Shown: positions 35,059 to 44,275 of the stretch, in pieces
How positions within the stretch are numbered: position 1 is the stretch's first letter
How the letters are laid out: each line of letters starts with the position of its first letter
NCBI RefSeq assembly: GCF_014651055.1
Contig: NZ_BMWD01000006.1
Coordinates: 9,792 to 73,791 of the forward strand
DNA from: Streptomyces fructofermentans
GTDB taxonomy: Bacteria; Actinomycetota; Actinomycetes; Streptomycetales; Streptomycetaceae
Direction of reading: 5' to 3'
Length of the DNA: 64,000 bases
Translations under genes and position numbers: made by a program
The notes under the pieces: model-generated
Databases searched by the model: none
The model's input: only the letters and a program-made list of their open reading frames with translations
What the model was told of the DNA's origin: nothing

Positions 35059-36873
35059 CTAGTACGCCAGGCCGTGCCCGACGGGGTACAGCACCTGCGC
35101 CGGGTCGTCCGCCCGCTGCACGGGGACCGGCAGCCTGCCCACCGGGTCGGCCGCGCCGGCGATCACCCGCGCGGCGGCACGCAGTTCGACGTCCGTCCAG
35201 GAGTACGACGCCAGGGCGGCCCGCACGTCGGGGAGCTGGGCCACGTCGTACGGGTTGCGGACGGCCAGCGCCACCACCGGGCGTCCGGTCGCGAGCAGTT
35301 GGGCCACCAGGGTCCGCTGGGTGGAGGACGCCGTCACGTTGTACGTCGCGACCAGGACCGCGTCCGCCTCCTGGGCCGCGGCGACGGCCTTGGCGACGGT
35401 CGCGGCGGAGGGCGCCGTGCCCGTGGACAGCGCCGTCGCCGTGAAGCCCAGCCCGGTGAGCGCGGTGGCGAGCACGGTCGTCGGCGGTCCGGTGGTGCCG
35501 GACGGCGAGGCGGGGTCGGCGCCGACGACGAGCACCTTCGGGTGCGTGCGGTGCGAGAGCGGCAGCAGGCCCGCGGAGTTGACCAGCAGGGTCGTGGTCC
35601 GCTCGGCGATCCGGTCGGCCGCCCTGAGATGCGCGGGCGTCCCGACCGTACGGTCCACACCGCGCCGGGTGACGTACGGGTCGTCGAACAGCCCGAGCTT
35701 CGCCTTCAGCCGCAGGACGCGCAGGATCGACTCGTCGAGCCGTGCCTCCGTCAGCTCGCCGCCGCGGACCGCCTGGAGGACCGCGTTCCACGCCACGTCC
35801 AGCTTCGGCGGGTTGAGGAGCTGGTCGACGCCCGCCTTCAGGGCGAGTACGGGCACCCGGTCGTCCCCGTACTTCGTGCGCACGCCCTCCATGCCGAGGG
35901 AGTCCGTCACCACTACCCCGTCGTAGCCGAGGCGTCCGCGCAGGATGCCGGTGAGGATGGCGGGCGAGAGGGTGGCCGGGTCGCCGGACGGGTCCAGGGC
36001 CGGGACCATGATGTGCGCGGTCATGATCGAGTCGATGCCGGCCGCGACGGCCGCACGGAACGGCGGCGCGTCCAGCTCGTCCCACTGCGCCTCGGTGTGC
36101 TCGATGACGGGGAAGCCGTAGTGGCTGTCCGTCTCGGTGTCGCCGTGGCCGGGGAAGTGCTTCGACGTGGCCGCGACTCCCGCGCTCTGGTATCCCGTCA
36201 CCTGGGCGGCGACCATGCGGGCCACGGCCTTCGGGTCGGAGCCGAAGGAGCGTACGCCGATGACCGGGTTGGCCGGGTTCACGTTCACGTCGGCGACCGG
36301 GGCGTAGTCCTGCCGGATGCCCATCGCGCGCAGTTCGGCGCCGCCGATCCGGCCGGCGGTCCGGGCGTCCGCGCGCGACCCTCCCGCGCCCAGGGCCATC
36401 GCTCCGGGGAACAGGGTCGCCGGGGTGCCCACCCGGGCGACGGCGCCGTGCTCCTGGTCGGTGGAGATGAGCACGGGCAGCCCGCGGGGCTGTTCGAGCG
36501 CGGCCCGCTGGATGCCGTTGCTCAGGTCCGCGATCTGGTGCGGGTCACGGGTGTTGTGCGCCCAGCCGAAGTAGATGACGCCGCCGACGCGGTACTTCGC
36601 GATCAGCTCGGCGGCGGTCCGTACACCGATCTCCTTGAGGTTGGCGTCGATGTCCGCCTGGTCGGGCGCGGTGGCCGAGTGGCCGTACACCCGCATCACG
36701 AAGAGCTGTCCGACCTTCTCTTCGAGCGTCATGCGGGAGATCAGGGTCCGGAGCCGCCGGTCGTGGTGCTTCGCGGCTTCGTCGTCCTGGGCCCGCGCTG
36801 GGGCACCGCCGACGGCGACGGCCGCCGCCGCGCCCGCGGTCGCCGCGAGCAGCGTACGTCTGGAGGTGTGCAC
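35059..36873 (-). CDS. Secreted GH3 beta-N-acetylhexosaminidase
   Basis: A 604-residue glycoside hydrolase family 3 enzyme of the NagZ-like group. The twin-arginine leader (TSRRTLLAATAG, signal to about 28) points to folded export. The catalytic nucleophile is D324 in VVVTDSLGMEG. The NagZ-type loop KHFPGHGDTETDSH (238-251) contains the His believed to act as general acid/base, which also marks N-acetylglucosaminidase rather than glucosidase activity. The start is GTG at 36873 with AAGGAG just upstream, which gives the leader as the first residues. A C-terminal GH3 domain is present (about 400-604). Likely substrates are chitin or peptidoglycan fragments. Confidence 0.9.
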   Translation of the reverse strand: MHTSRRTLLAATAGAAAAVAVGGAPARAQDDEAAKHHDRRLRTLISRMTLEEKVGQLFVMRVYGHSATAPDQADIDANLKEIGVRTAAELIAKYRVGGVIYFGWAHNTRDPHQIADLSNGIQRAALEQPRGLPVLISTDQEHGAVARVGTPATLFPGAMALGAGGSRADARTAGRIGGAELRAMGIRQDYAPVADVNVNPANPVIGVRSFGSDPKAVARMVAAQVTGYQSAGVAATSKHFPGHGDTETDSHYGFPVIEHTEAQWDELDAPPFRAAVAAGIDSIMTAHIMVPALDPSGDPATLSPAILTGILRGRLGYDGVVVTDSLGMEGVRTKYGDDRVPVLALKAGVDQLLNPPKLDVAWNAVLQAVRGGELTEARLDESILRVLRLKAKLGLFDDPYVTRRGVDRTVGTPAHLRAADRIAERTTTLLVNSAGLLPLSHRTHPKVLVVGADPASPSGTTGPPTTVLATALTGLGFTATALSTGTAPSAATVAKAVAAAQEADAVLVATYNVTASSTQRTLVAQLLATGRPVVALAVRNPYDVAQLPDVRAALASYSWTDVELRAAARVIAGAADPVGRLPVPVQRADDPAQVLYPVGHGLAY

Positions 36874-37488
36874 GTGCGCTCCTTCCGGAGGGGGCCCGAA
36901 GGGGCCCGTGGAGGGGCCGAGTATGAAGGAAACTTCCAAGGAGTCACGGATATCCGGGAAATTTCTGCCAGTCAATAGCGCGGACAGCCGACAACGCGCG
37001 GCGGACCGCCGGCAGGCCCCGGCCGTGTCGGCGCGCGGGGCGGATTTGGCCCGATCGGGCCGGATCGGGCCGGATCGAGGCGGTGCCGGTCGTCGGGGCC
37101 GGAGGTGAGGGGCCGTCATCGGCGCAGTTGGAGGGGGCGCGCCGATGACGGCGTGCTGCCGGCCGCAGGCGGCGGAGAGGGTTGGTCAGCGATCGCAGCC
37201 AGCAGCGAGGCCGACACCGCTCTGCGGAGACTCATCCGGCAGCATGCGGATTGGACGGGCGGTGGCGCGGACGGGTTCCCCGTTTTCCGCTGATTCCCGG
37301 AAATCGGTGCGGGTGGGACGGGTGGTGCCGAACACACCCCGTGCGGCGCGCATTCGGGCCGTTCCCGGCCGCCCGCCCGTGTCGTCGCGGGCCGTGTCCC
37401 CGGTCCCGGCCCGTGCCCGGCCCGTTCCCGGCGCTCGGCCCCGGTGCCGTGCCCGGCGCTCGGCCGCGCTCCCGTCGCCGTACGCCCG
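36874..37488. other. Upstream region of the GH3 gene, no gene seen
   Basis: About 615 bases upstream of the GH3 gene and downstream of the LysR gene. It holds the GGAAACTTCC dyad, a 9-bp tandem GATCGGGCC repeat near 37053-37078, and a TTTCCG/CGGAAA dyad (37284-37289, 37298-37303). Translated frames on both strands are low-complexity. Confidence 0.6.
36928..36937. promoter_or_regulatory. GGAAACTTCC dyad upstream of GH3 gene
   Basis: GGAA-AC-TTCC is a 10-bp near-perfect dyad 55 bp upstream of the GH3 start. A similar half-site lies at 36956-36969 (GGGAAATTTCTGCC). It could be an operator of a carbohydrate-responsive regulator. The identity of the regulator is unknown. Confidence 0.4.
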
Positions 37489-38406
37489 TCACCCGCGGGG
37501 GTGCGCCGCGGCCCCGGGCCAGGCCTCCCGCAGCGTGCGGACCGTCTCCGTGATGGCCGGGCGGCGGGCCGCGCCCGTGCGCCACAGCGCGTACAGCCGG
37601 CGTACGGGCATCGGGTCGAGCGGCACCTCGACGACCCCCTCGGGCAGCGGGCCGCGGCCGAGCCGGGGGATGAGGGCGACCCCGAGGCCCGCGGCGACCA
37701 GCGCCACCAGGGTCGGGTTCTCGTCGGCCTGGTGGACGATGTCCGGCTCGCATCCCGCCGCGCGCAGGGTCCGCACCAGCCAGTCGTGGCAGACGCGCCC
37801 CGGCGGCTGGCAGATCCAGCGCTCGCCGCCGAGTTCCTCGCGGCGGACGGACCGCCGCCCCGCGAACGGGTGGTCCGCCGGGACGAGCAGGTCGCACAGG
37901 TCGTCGCCGATCACCACCTGCGCCACCCCCGGTGGTGCCGGCAGCGGCGCGATGTCCCAGTCGTGCACGACGGCCACGTCGACCGCGCCCTTGGCGACCA
38001 GGTCGACCGACAGATGGGGGTCGACCTCGGTCAGCCGGGTGTCCAGAGCCGGATGCCGCGCCGCCAGGTCCGCCAGGACGCCGGGCATCAGCCCGCGCGC
38101 GGCGCTCGCGAACGCGGCCACGGTCAGCCGTCCCGCGGGCAGCCCGCGCCGCTCCTCCAGCTCCGTCTCGGCCCGCTCCACGATGGCCATCAGCTCACGC
38201 GCGGTCGCCGCCAGCCGCTCCGCCTGCTCGGTGAGACGCACGCCCCGCCCGCGCCGCTCCAGCAGCACGGTCCGGGTCTCCCGCTCCAGCTTGGCGATCT
38301 GCTGGGACACGGCGGACGGGGTGTAGCCGAGCGCGGCCGCGGCGGCGCCGACGGAACCGTGGACGGAGACGGCGTGCAGGGCGCGCAGACGCTGGAGATC
38401 GAGCAC
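37489..38406 (-). CDS. LysR-family regulator
   Basis: A 305-residue LysR protein. The N-terminal winged helix (LQRLRALHAVSVHGSVGAAAAALGYTPSAVSQQI, about 1-60) precedes a periplasmic-binding-like effector domain. The GTG at 38406 has GGAG 6 bases upstream and gives the standard LysR opening. The open frame continues upstream through ATG 38457, which would add 17 residues. It is divergent from the EamA transporter gene across about 90 bp, so it probably controls that gene. The intergenic region has TGCTTCA direct repeats. Confidence 0.9.
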   Translation of the reverse strand: MLDLQRLRALHAVSVHGSVGAAAAALGYTPSAVSQQIAKLERETRTVLLERRGRGVRLTEQAERLAATARELMAIVERAETELEERRGLPAGRLTVAAFASAARGLMPGVLADLAARHPALDTRLTEVDPHLSVDLVAKGAVDVAVVHDWDIAPLPAPPGVAQVVIGDDLCDLLVPADHPFAGRRSVRREELGGERWICQPPGRVCHDWLVRTLRAAGCEPDIVHQADENPTLVALVAAGLGVALIPRLGRGPLPEGVVEVPLDPMPVRRLYALWRTGAARRPAITETVRTLREAWPGAAAHPRG

Positions 38407-38496
38407 GGAGGGCTCCGGTCGTTTCAGGGATGCTTCATTCAACCATGCAGGAATCATCGCTGGTGCTTCACGGTCGCGGGGCGTGATCCTCGACGC

Positions 38497-39411
38497 ATGC
38501 GCCCCGCACACGTCACGCTCGCCGTTCTCGTCGCCGCCGTCTGGGGCGTGAACTTCACCGTCGTCGAGATCGGCCTCGGCCACTTCCCGCCCCTGCTCTT
38601 CTCGGCCCTGCGCTTCCTGGCGGCGGCCCTGCCCGCCGTCCTGCTCGTCGGGCGCCCGAAGGTGGCGTGGAAGTGGATCGTGGGCGTCGGCCTGGTCCTC
38701 GGGGTCGCCAAGTTCGGGCTGCTCTTCATCGGGATGGACCGGGGGATGCCCGCCGGACTCTCCTCGCTGGTCCTCCAGATCCAGGCGGTCTTCACCGCGC
38801 TGTTCGCGTACGCGGTCCTGGGGGAGCGCCCCTCCGGAATCCGCCTCACGGGCATGGCCGTGGCGCTGTGCGGGGTCGCGGTGGCCGCCGTCGACGGGGG
38901 AGCGGCGGGACCGCCGACCGCGTTCGCCCTGGTGGTGGCCGCAGCGGCCTGCTGGGGCGTCTCCAACGTGCTCACCCGCAGGGCGGCGCCGCCCGACAGC
39001 CTCAACTTCATGGTGTGGGTCAGCACGGTCCCCGTACTGCCCCTGCTCGGGCTGTCCCTGCTCACCGAGGGCCCGGCCCGCGACCTGCGGGCGCTGCGCT
39101 CGCTCGACTGGCAGGGCGCCGGCGTGGTCCTCCACGTCGCCTGGATCACGACGGTGTTCGGCTTCGGTGCCTGGGGATGGCTGCTGCGCCGCCATCCCGC
39201 GTCCACGGTCGCCCCGTTCTCGCTGCTGGTCCCGGTGTTCGGCATGTCCTCGGCCGCGCTGTTCCTCGGGGAGCCCGTGAGCGGCCTGCGGTGGGTCGCG
39301 GCGGCACTGCTGGTGGGAGGGGTGGCAGTGGCCTCTGTCGGGAAGGCGCCCCGCGCGCTCGGCGGCACCGGGGCGAAGTCACGCGTGACGCCCCTGGAGT
39401 CCCGGACGTAG
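38497..39411 (+). CDS. EamA/DMT-family transporter
   Basis: A 304-residue membrane protein with ten hydrophobic segments in two EamA repeats (about 1-140 and 145-285). It opens MRPAHVTLAVLVAAVWGVNFTVVEIGL, with the usual G-N-F-x-x-x region, and contains the LGERPSG and LGEPVSG loops at the end of each repeat. Members export amino acids, metabolites or drugs; the substrate here is not known. It is divergent from the LysR gene, a common arrangement for exporters induced by their own substrate. Confidence 0.88.
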   Translation: MRPAHVTLAVLVAAVWGVNFTVVEIGLGHFPPLLFSALRFLAAALPAVLLVGRPKVAWKWIVGVGLVLGVAKFGLLFIGMDRGMPAGLSSLVLQIQAVFTALFAYAVLGERPSGIRLTGMAVALCGVAVAAVDGGAAGPPTAFALVVAAAACWGVSNVLTRRAAPPDSLNFMVWVSTVPVLPLLGLSLLTEGPARDLRALRSLDWQGAGVVLHVAWITTVFGFGAWGWLLRRHPASTVAPFSLLVPVFGMSSAALFLGEPVSGLRWVAAALLVGGVAVASVGKAPRALGGTGAKSRVTPLESRT

Positions 39412-39509
39412 GCCCGGCGGACGCGTGCCCCCGCGCCGAGGGGCCCCGGCGCCGCGGGCCCGGCGCGAGGGCCGGCGATCGCGACCGCGGGGAGCGTCCC
39501 GGCGGCGCC

Positions 39510-40310
39510 CTACGCCGATTCGTTGAGCAGTCGCGCCAGGTGCTCCCGGCCCGCGTCCAGCAGCCCTTCGAGCGGCGCGGCCGACGGGTACCAGCGCTTC
39601 TCGTACTCCCAGCAGAGCCAGCCGTCCCAGCCCTCGCGCGACAGGAGTTCCACGCACTCGGTCAGCGGCAGGACGCCCGCGCCCAGGGGCAGCGGCGCCG
39701 TGTCCTCGGCCGAGGCGATGTCCTTGACCTGCACGTATCCGAGGAACGGGGCGAGCGCGGCATAGCTGGCGGAGGGCTGCTCGCCGCCGAGCCAGGTGTG
39801 CATGACGTCCCAGAGCGCGCCGACCTGCCGGTGGCCGACCGGCCCGAGCACCCGGATCACGTCGGAGCCCGTGCGGTGCGAGTCGTGGGTCTCCAGGAGG
39901 ACGCGAACGCCGAGGTCGGCGGCGTACTCCGCCGCGGTGCCCAGCCTGCGCGCCGCCGCGGCGTCGGCGTCCGGCGTGCCGCCGCCGGCGTCGGCACCCG
40001 GGAAGACGCGGACGTGGGGGGCGCCCAGGTCCCGGGCCAGTTCGAGGAGCCCGCGGATCTCGGCGAGGACCGGTCCGTCCTCACCGGGCGCAGCCACGCG
40101 CGTGTAGCCCGCGAGCCCGAGGATCTCGACGCCGGCCGCCTCGAACGCGGCCGTCACCCCGGCCCGAGCGGTGCCGTCCAGGCCGGGATGTACGGGCTCC
40201 TCGGGATGAACGCGCAGTTCGACCCCGTGGTAGCCGTGCGTGGCGGCGAGCCGCACCACGTCGGTGATCGGGAGTCCGGGTACTCCGAGGGTGGAGAAGG
40301 CCAGCTTCAT
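39510..40310 (-). CDS. TIM-barrel sugar phosphate isomerase/epimerase
   Basis: A 266-residue AP-endonuclease-2/xylose-isomerase-like TIM-barrel protein. The N-terminus MKLAFSTLGVPGLPITDVV and the segments LLETHDSH (metal ligands Glu, His), GALWDVMHTW and LCWEYEKRW fit metal-dependent sugar isomerase or epimerase folds (IolE/Hyi type). No adjacent dehydrogenase tells the substrate. It is alone on the minus strand between the convergent EamA gene and the MarR-GNAT gene. Confidence 0.82.
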   Translation of the reverse strand: MKLAFSTLGVPGLPITDVVRLAATHGYHGVELRVHPEEPVHPGLDGTARAGVTAAFEAAGVEILGLAGYTRVAAPGEDGPVLAEIRGLLELARDLGAPHVRVFPGADAGGGTPDADAAAARRLGTAAEYAADLGVRVLLETHDSHRTGSDVIRVLGPVGHRQVGALWDVMHTWLGGEQPSASYAALAPFLGYVQVKDIASAEDTAPLPLGAGVLPLTECVELLSREGWDGWLCWEYEKRWYPSAAPLEGLLDAGREHLARLLNESA

Positions 40311-40341
40311 GTACCGGACATTACCCGCGAAGCGCCCCCTG

Positions 40342-41292
40342 TCACTCCCGCACGCCGTGCAGGTCCAGCCGCCAGTCCTGGCCGACGAGATCGGCCCCGA
40401 AGGAGCGGTGCGGCTTCTCGGCGAGGAGCACGAATCCGTGCCGGAGGTAGATGCGGCGGGCGGAGCCGAGGATGTCGTTCGTCCACAGGACCAGCTCGCG
40501 GTAGCCGACCCCGCGCGCGAACGCGACGCAGGCCCCGACCAGTCGGTCGCCGATGCCGAGGCCGCGAGCGTCGGGCTCGACGAGCAGCAGGCGAAGCCGC
40601 GCGGCGCCCGGTGCCTCGTCGCGCACGCACATCACGCAGCCGACCGGGCGGCCGTCCGACTCCGCGATCCACACCCGCTCCAGGTGCGGGTCGTGGTCCT
40701 CGGCGAAGTCGGCGACGATCCGGGCGACCAGGCCCTCGTAGTCGGTGTTCCAGCCGAACTCGGCGGTGTAGAGCGCCGCGTTGCGCTGCACGATCCAGCC
40801 GAGGTCGCCGGGGCCCGGTTCGCGCAGCAGCACGTCCTCGGCGCGCGGGGTGCGGCTCGGCGCGGCGGAGAGGATGCCGCGGATCTCCCGCATGGCCTCG
40901 ACGAGCCGCAGCCTGTCGTCCGGCGGCACGGGCGCGAGCAGCGAACCGATGGTCTCCGACGAGCGCTCGTCGAGCAGTCCGGCGGTCCTGCGGCCGCTGT
41001 CCGTGAGGGTGATCCGGCGCCGCCTGGTGTCCGTCGGCGAGGGCATCCGCTCGATCAGCCCGTCCTTCTCGAACCTGGTGAGGATGCGGCTCAGGTACCC
41101 GGAGTCCAGGGAGAGTTCGGCGCGGAGGCCGGCGGCGTCCGTGTGCGGGGCGTGGGCCAGTTCGTACAGCACCCGCGACTCGGTGAGCGTGTACGGCGCG
41201 TGCAGGTGGCGGCCGTGGTCCAGCGCGCCGATGAGGTTCGTGTAGAAGCGGTTGAAGGAGCGGATCTCCTCGACGGTCACGGTTCCCGGCAC
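40342..41292 (-). CDS. MarR-GNAT fusion protein
   Basis: A 316-residue protein with a MarR winged-helix domain (about 1-145: RFYTNLIGALDHGRHLHAPYTLTESRVLYELAHAP ...) fused to a GNAT N-acetyltransferase domain (about 160-316; acetyl-CoA loop LLLVEPDARGLGIGDRLVGACVAFA). Such fusions are known in actinobacteria. They imply an acetyltransferase whose gene is autoregulated by its own ligand. The GTG at 41292 is used; another GTG four codons later is equally possible. The palindrome CTGACTCAGTCAG at 41346-41358 is a good operator candidate. Confidence 0.88.
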   Translation of the reverse strand: MPGTVTVEEIRSFNRFYTNLIGALDHGRHLHAPYTLTESRVLYELAHAPHTDAAGLRAELSLDSGYLSRILTRFEKDGLIERMPSPTDTRRRRITLTDSGRRTAGLLDERSSETIGSLLAPVPPDDRLRLVEAMREIRGILSAAPSRTPRAEDVLLREPGPGDLGWIVQRNAALYTAEFGWNTDYEGLVARIVADFAEDHDPHLERVWIAESDGRPVGCVMCVRDEAPGAARLRLLLVEPDARGLGIGDRLVGACVAFARGVGYRELVLWTNDILGSARRIYLRHGFVLLAEKPHRSFGADLVGQDWRLDLHGVRE

Positions 41293-41345
41293 CCGCCTTC
41301 CGGTCCCGGGGCGCGTCGCGCGCCGACCGGGGTACGACTGGATTG

Positions 41346-41358
41346 CTGACTCAGTCAG
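41346..41358. promoter_or_regulatory. CTGACT-C-AGTCAG operator candidate
   Basis: A perfect 13-bp dyad between the MarR-GNAT and aldo/keto reductase genes, 54 bp from the MarR start and 101 bp from the other. The length and the divergent setting fit a MarR-type operator. Confidence 0.6.
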
Positions 41359-41458
41359 ACATTACGCGACGGGAGGGGGGCCGTCACGACTTCCCCGAAG
41401 ACTCGGACGGACTGCCGGCGCGGCCCGTGTTGGGCATGATGGGGGGCTGGAGGCGGAC

Positions 41459-42298
41459 ATGACGACGGTGGCGGGGACCTTCCGGATCGGCGGGGACCTG
41501 GAGGTGGGGCGGCTGGGCTTCGGGGCCATGCACCTGCCGACCGGGCCGGGCGCCGACCGTGCCGCCGCGATCGCCGTCGCCCGGCTCGCGGTCGACCTGG
41601 GCGTCACCCTGATCGACACGGCCCACCTGTACGGCGGGGGAGCGAACGAGGAGCTTCTCGCCGAGGCCCTGCACCCGTACGCGGACGGGCTGTTGATCAC
41701 CACCAAGGTCGGCGTCGCGCGCTCCGCGGACACCGGCGAGTGGGGTCTCGACGGCCGCCCCGAAGTCCTGCGGGACCAGGTGGAACAGGCGCTGCGCCGG
41801 CTGCGGGTCGAGCGGATCGAACTGCTCCAGCTCCACCGCGTCGACCCCGCCACGCCTCTCGCGGACCAGCTCGGCGCCCTGCGGGACCTCCGGGACGAGG
41901 GCAAGGTCGCCCGGATCGGGCTGTCCGAGGTGAGCGTCGACGAACTCTCCCTGGCCCGGGAGACCGTGGACATCGCGAGCGTCCAGAACCGCTACAACCT
42001 GCTGGACCGTGAGCACGAGCCCGTCCTCGCGGCCTGCGCGGCCGCGGGCACCGCGTTCCTGCCGTGGCGGCCCGTCGCGCACGGGGCCGCGGGCGCGAAC
42101 ACGGTGGTCGCCGAGGTGGCGGCCGAACTCGGCGCGACGCCCACGCAGGTCTCGCTGGCCTGGCTCCTCGGCCGTTCCCCGGTCGTCGTCCCGATCCCGG
42201 GCACGGCCGACCCCGTGCACCTGGCGGAGAACGTGGCGGCGGCCCGGCTGAACCTGTCCGCCCCCCAACGCGCCCGCCTCGACGCCCTCACCGCCTGA
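41459..42298 (+). CDS. Aldo/keto reductase
   Basis: A 279-residue TIM-barrel NADPH-dependent oxidoreductase. The catalytic tetrad is visible: Asp in LIDTAHLYG, Tyr in the same motif, Lys in TTKVG and His in LLQLHRVD. The ATG at 41459 has GGAGG a few bases upstream. It is divergent from the MarR-GNAT gene and may be part of the same response. The substrate cannot be read from the sequence. Confidence 0.9.
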   Translation: MTTVAGTFRIGGDLEVGRLGFGAMHLPTGPGADRAAAIAVARLAVDLGVTLIDTAHLYGGGANEELLAEALHPYADGLLITTKVGVARSADTGEWGLDGRPEVLRDQVEQALRRLRVERIELLQLHRVDPATPLADQLGALRDLRDEGKVARIGLSEVSVDELSLARETVDIASVQNRYNLLDREHEPVLAACAAAGTAFLPWRPVAHGAAGANTVVAEVAAELGATPTQVSLAWLLGRSPVVVPIPGTADPVHLAENVAAARLNLSAPQRARLDALTA

Positions 42299-43112
42299 CC
42301 CGCCACCCCCGCGAGTCCCCGCGCCCCGTTCGCCCACGCGGACGCGACGCCGGAGGCTCGGAGCGGGTCACGGCCCCTTGGGGCTCCCGCCTGCCGGTCG
42401 GCCGATGCCCGCTCGCCCCTGCGGGCCATGGGCGCCGGGGCTCCGCCTGCCGGTTGCGCCAGGCCCGATCGCCCCTGCGGGCCACCGACGCCGGAGGCTC
42501 CGCGCCCTGCGGCCCACCGGCGCCTGCGCGCTCCTCCGCGTACGGAGGGAACCCGCGATTTCCGCGCGCCGCTTGCCGGTTGGGCGATGTGCGCTCGCGT
42601 TTGCGGGCCGCCGGGGCCGGAGGCTCGGTGCCCCGCGCGCCCGATGGTCGGAGCGGGTCCGGCACCCGCGGACTCGCGCCCGCCCCATGCCCGCCCGCGT
42701 TCGCGGGCCACCGACGCCGGGGGGCTCCGCGCCCCGCGCGCCCGACGGTCGGAGCGGGTCCGGCACCCGCGGGCTCGCGCCCGCCCCATGCCCGCTCGCG
42801 TTTGCGGCCCACCGGCGCCGGAGGTTCCGCGTCCCGCGCCCGGCCGTCAACTCGGGGCACGGCACCCGCGGGCCCCCCTGCCCGATGCCCGTTGCGCTCC
42901 ACGGACCCGACGCCGGAGGCTCCGCACCCTGCCGTCCGGCGTCGACCGCGCACTCCGCAAGTCCCGTACGGGCGCCAGGTGTTCACCCCGCCGGGACGAC
43001 GACACCCGCCGCTCGACCGGAAGCCGGAAGCCGGAAGCCGCGCCCGGGCAGGCGGGCAGGCGGGCAGGCGGCAGCCCCGGCCCGGTGCTCCTCCCGTCGA
43101 ACCGCCGGAGGC
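42299..43112. other. Non-coding repeat region between AKR and LacI genes
   Basis: About 810 bases without a credible gene; open frames on both strands encode Arg/Pro/Ala-rich repeats. The central 590 bases are a degenerate repeat array (see 42340-42930). It ends in GCGGGCAGGC-type microrepeats near 43046-43070. Confidence 0.7.
42340..42930. repeat. Degenerate approximately 100-bp repeat array
   Basis: The core CGACGCCGGAGGCTCCGCGCCC occurs about seven times with variation, near 42347, 42428, 42485, 42609, 42710, 42811 and 42907. In the later copies a second landmark (ATGCCCGCTCGCGTTTGCGGG-like) recurs at 42587, 42687, 42788 and 42885, a period of 97-101 bp. The core can fold as GGAGgCTCC. 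There is no open reading frame with a start and family match. Confidence 0.8.
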
Positions 43113-44165
43113 TCACGCCTCCTTGGGCGCCCCCGTCGACCCGCGGACCATCAACTCGCCCCGGATCGTGGCGATCCCTCCGGGTGGAGCCTCTTCGCGT
43201 CCCATCGCGATGCGCCCGGCCCGGGCGCCCGCCTCGGCCAGCGGGAGCCGTACGGTCGTCAGCGCGGGCACCGCGTCGATGCTGAACGGCAGGTCGTCGA
43301 AGCCGACCACCGAGACGTCGTCCGGGATGCGCAGGCCCGAGTCGCGCAGGGCGGCGCACGCGCCGAGGGCGACCGTGTCGTTGGCGGCCACGACCGCCGT
43401 CAGACCGGGCTCGCGGCGCAGGAGTTCGAGCGTCGCCTCGTAGCCCGACCGCCGGTCGTAGCGGCCGTGGACGGTCCACGCGGGATCGTCGGCGACGCCG
43501 TGCGCGGCGAGCGCGGCGCGGTGCCCCTCCAGCCGGTGGCGCGTCGTGGTGCGCTCCTCGGGACCGGCGATATAGCCCATGCGCCGGTGCCCCAGGGCGA
43601 TCAGGTGTTCGGTGAGCTGCTGCCCGCCGCCCCGGTTGTCGAAGGTGAGCGCCACGGCGTCGGTGTCCGCGGGGGCGGGCGGCCGGCCGCACAGCACGAC
43701 ACGCGTCCCCGCGGCCACGAGCTTGCGGAGCTTGGTCGCCACCGCCGTCGCGTGCGCGGTGTCCTCCACGGCCCCGCCCGTCAGGACGACGGCGGCGGCG
43801 CGTTGGCGCTGAAGGAGCGTGAGGTACGTGAGTTCGCGCTCCGGGGAGCCGCCGGTGTTGCACACGACGGCGAGGCGCTCCCCGCCCGCACGCCCCCCGG
43901 GCCCCCCGATCTCGGACTGGATCGCGCCGGCCATGATCCCGAAGAACGGGTCGGCGATGTCGTTGACCAGGATGCCGACCAGGTCGGAGGTGGCCGCCGC
44001 GAGCGCGCTGGCGGGGCCGTTCAGGACGTAGTCCAGGTCGTCCACGGCCCGCAGCACGCGTTCACGGGTGGAAGCCGCCACGGGATAGTTCCCGTTCAGC
44101 ACGCGCGACACCGTCGCGGGCGAGACCTGCGCGCGGGCCGCCACGTCCGCCAGGGTCACCGTCAT
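43113..44165 (-). CDS. LacI-family regulator of the DUF993 operon
   Basis: A 350-residue LacI-type repressor. The N-terminal helix-turn-helix and hinge are plain (LADVAARAQVSPATVSRVLNG, about 4-25), followed by the periplasmic-binding-like sensing domain (VGILVNDIADPFFG ...). The ATG follows GGAGG by 8 bases. It is divergent from a dehydrogenase/aldolase/isomerase operon, so it is expected to repress that operon until an inducer sugar appears. The palindrome AAGCGCTT (44433-44440) is a likely operator. Confidence 0.92.
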   Translation of the reverse strand: MTVTLADVAARAQVSPATVSRVLNGNYPVAASTRERVLRAVDDLDYVLNGPASALAAATSDLVGILVNDIADPFFGIMAGAIQSEIGGPGGRAGGERLAVVCNTGGSPERELTYLTLLQRQRAAAVVLTGGAVEDTAHATAVATKLRKLVAAGTRVVLCGRPPAPADTDAVALTFDNRGGGQQLTEHLIALGHRRMGYIAGPEERTTTRHRLEGHRAALAAHGVADDPAWTVHGRYDRRSGYEATLELLRREPGLTAVVAANDTVALGACAALRDSGLRIPDDVSVVGFDDLPFSIDAVPALTTVRLPLAEAGARAGRIAMGREEAPPGGIATIRGELMVRGSTGAPKEA

Positions 44166-44275
44166 CTCGTCGTCCTCCGGTCGCGCGTCTCGTCGTTCTC
44201 ACAGTGGTGCTCGGAGCCGGACCGCTGCCACGGCTCGGGCCACCGCCAGTGTGGCGTTTCCGGCCACGGCTGGTG

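Noticed and set aside
42340..42930. CRISPR array
   Set aside because: The repeats are long, degenerate and lack constant short repeats with unique spacers; no cas genes are present.
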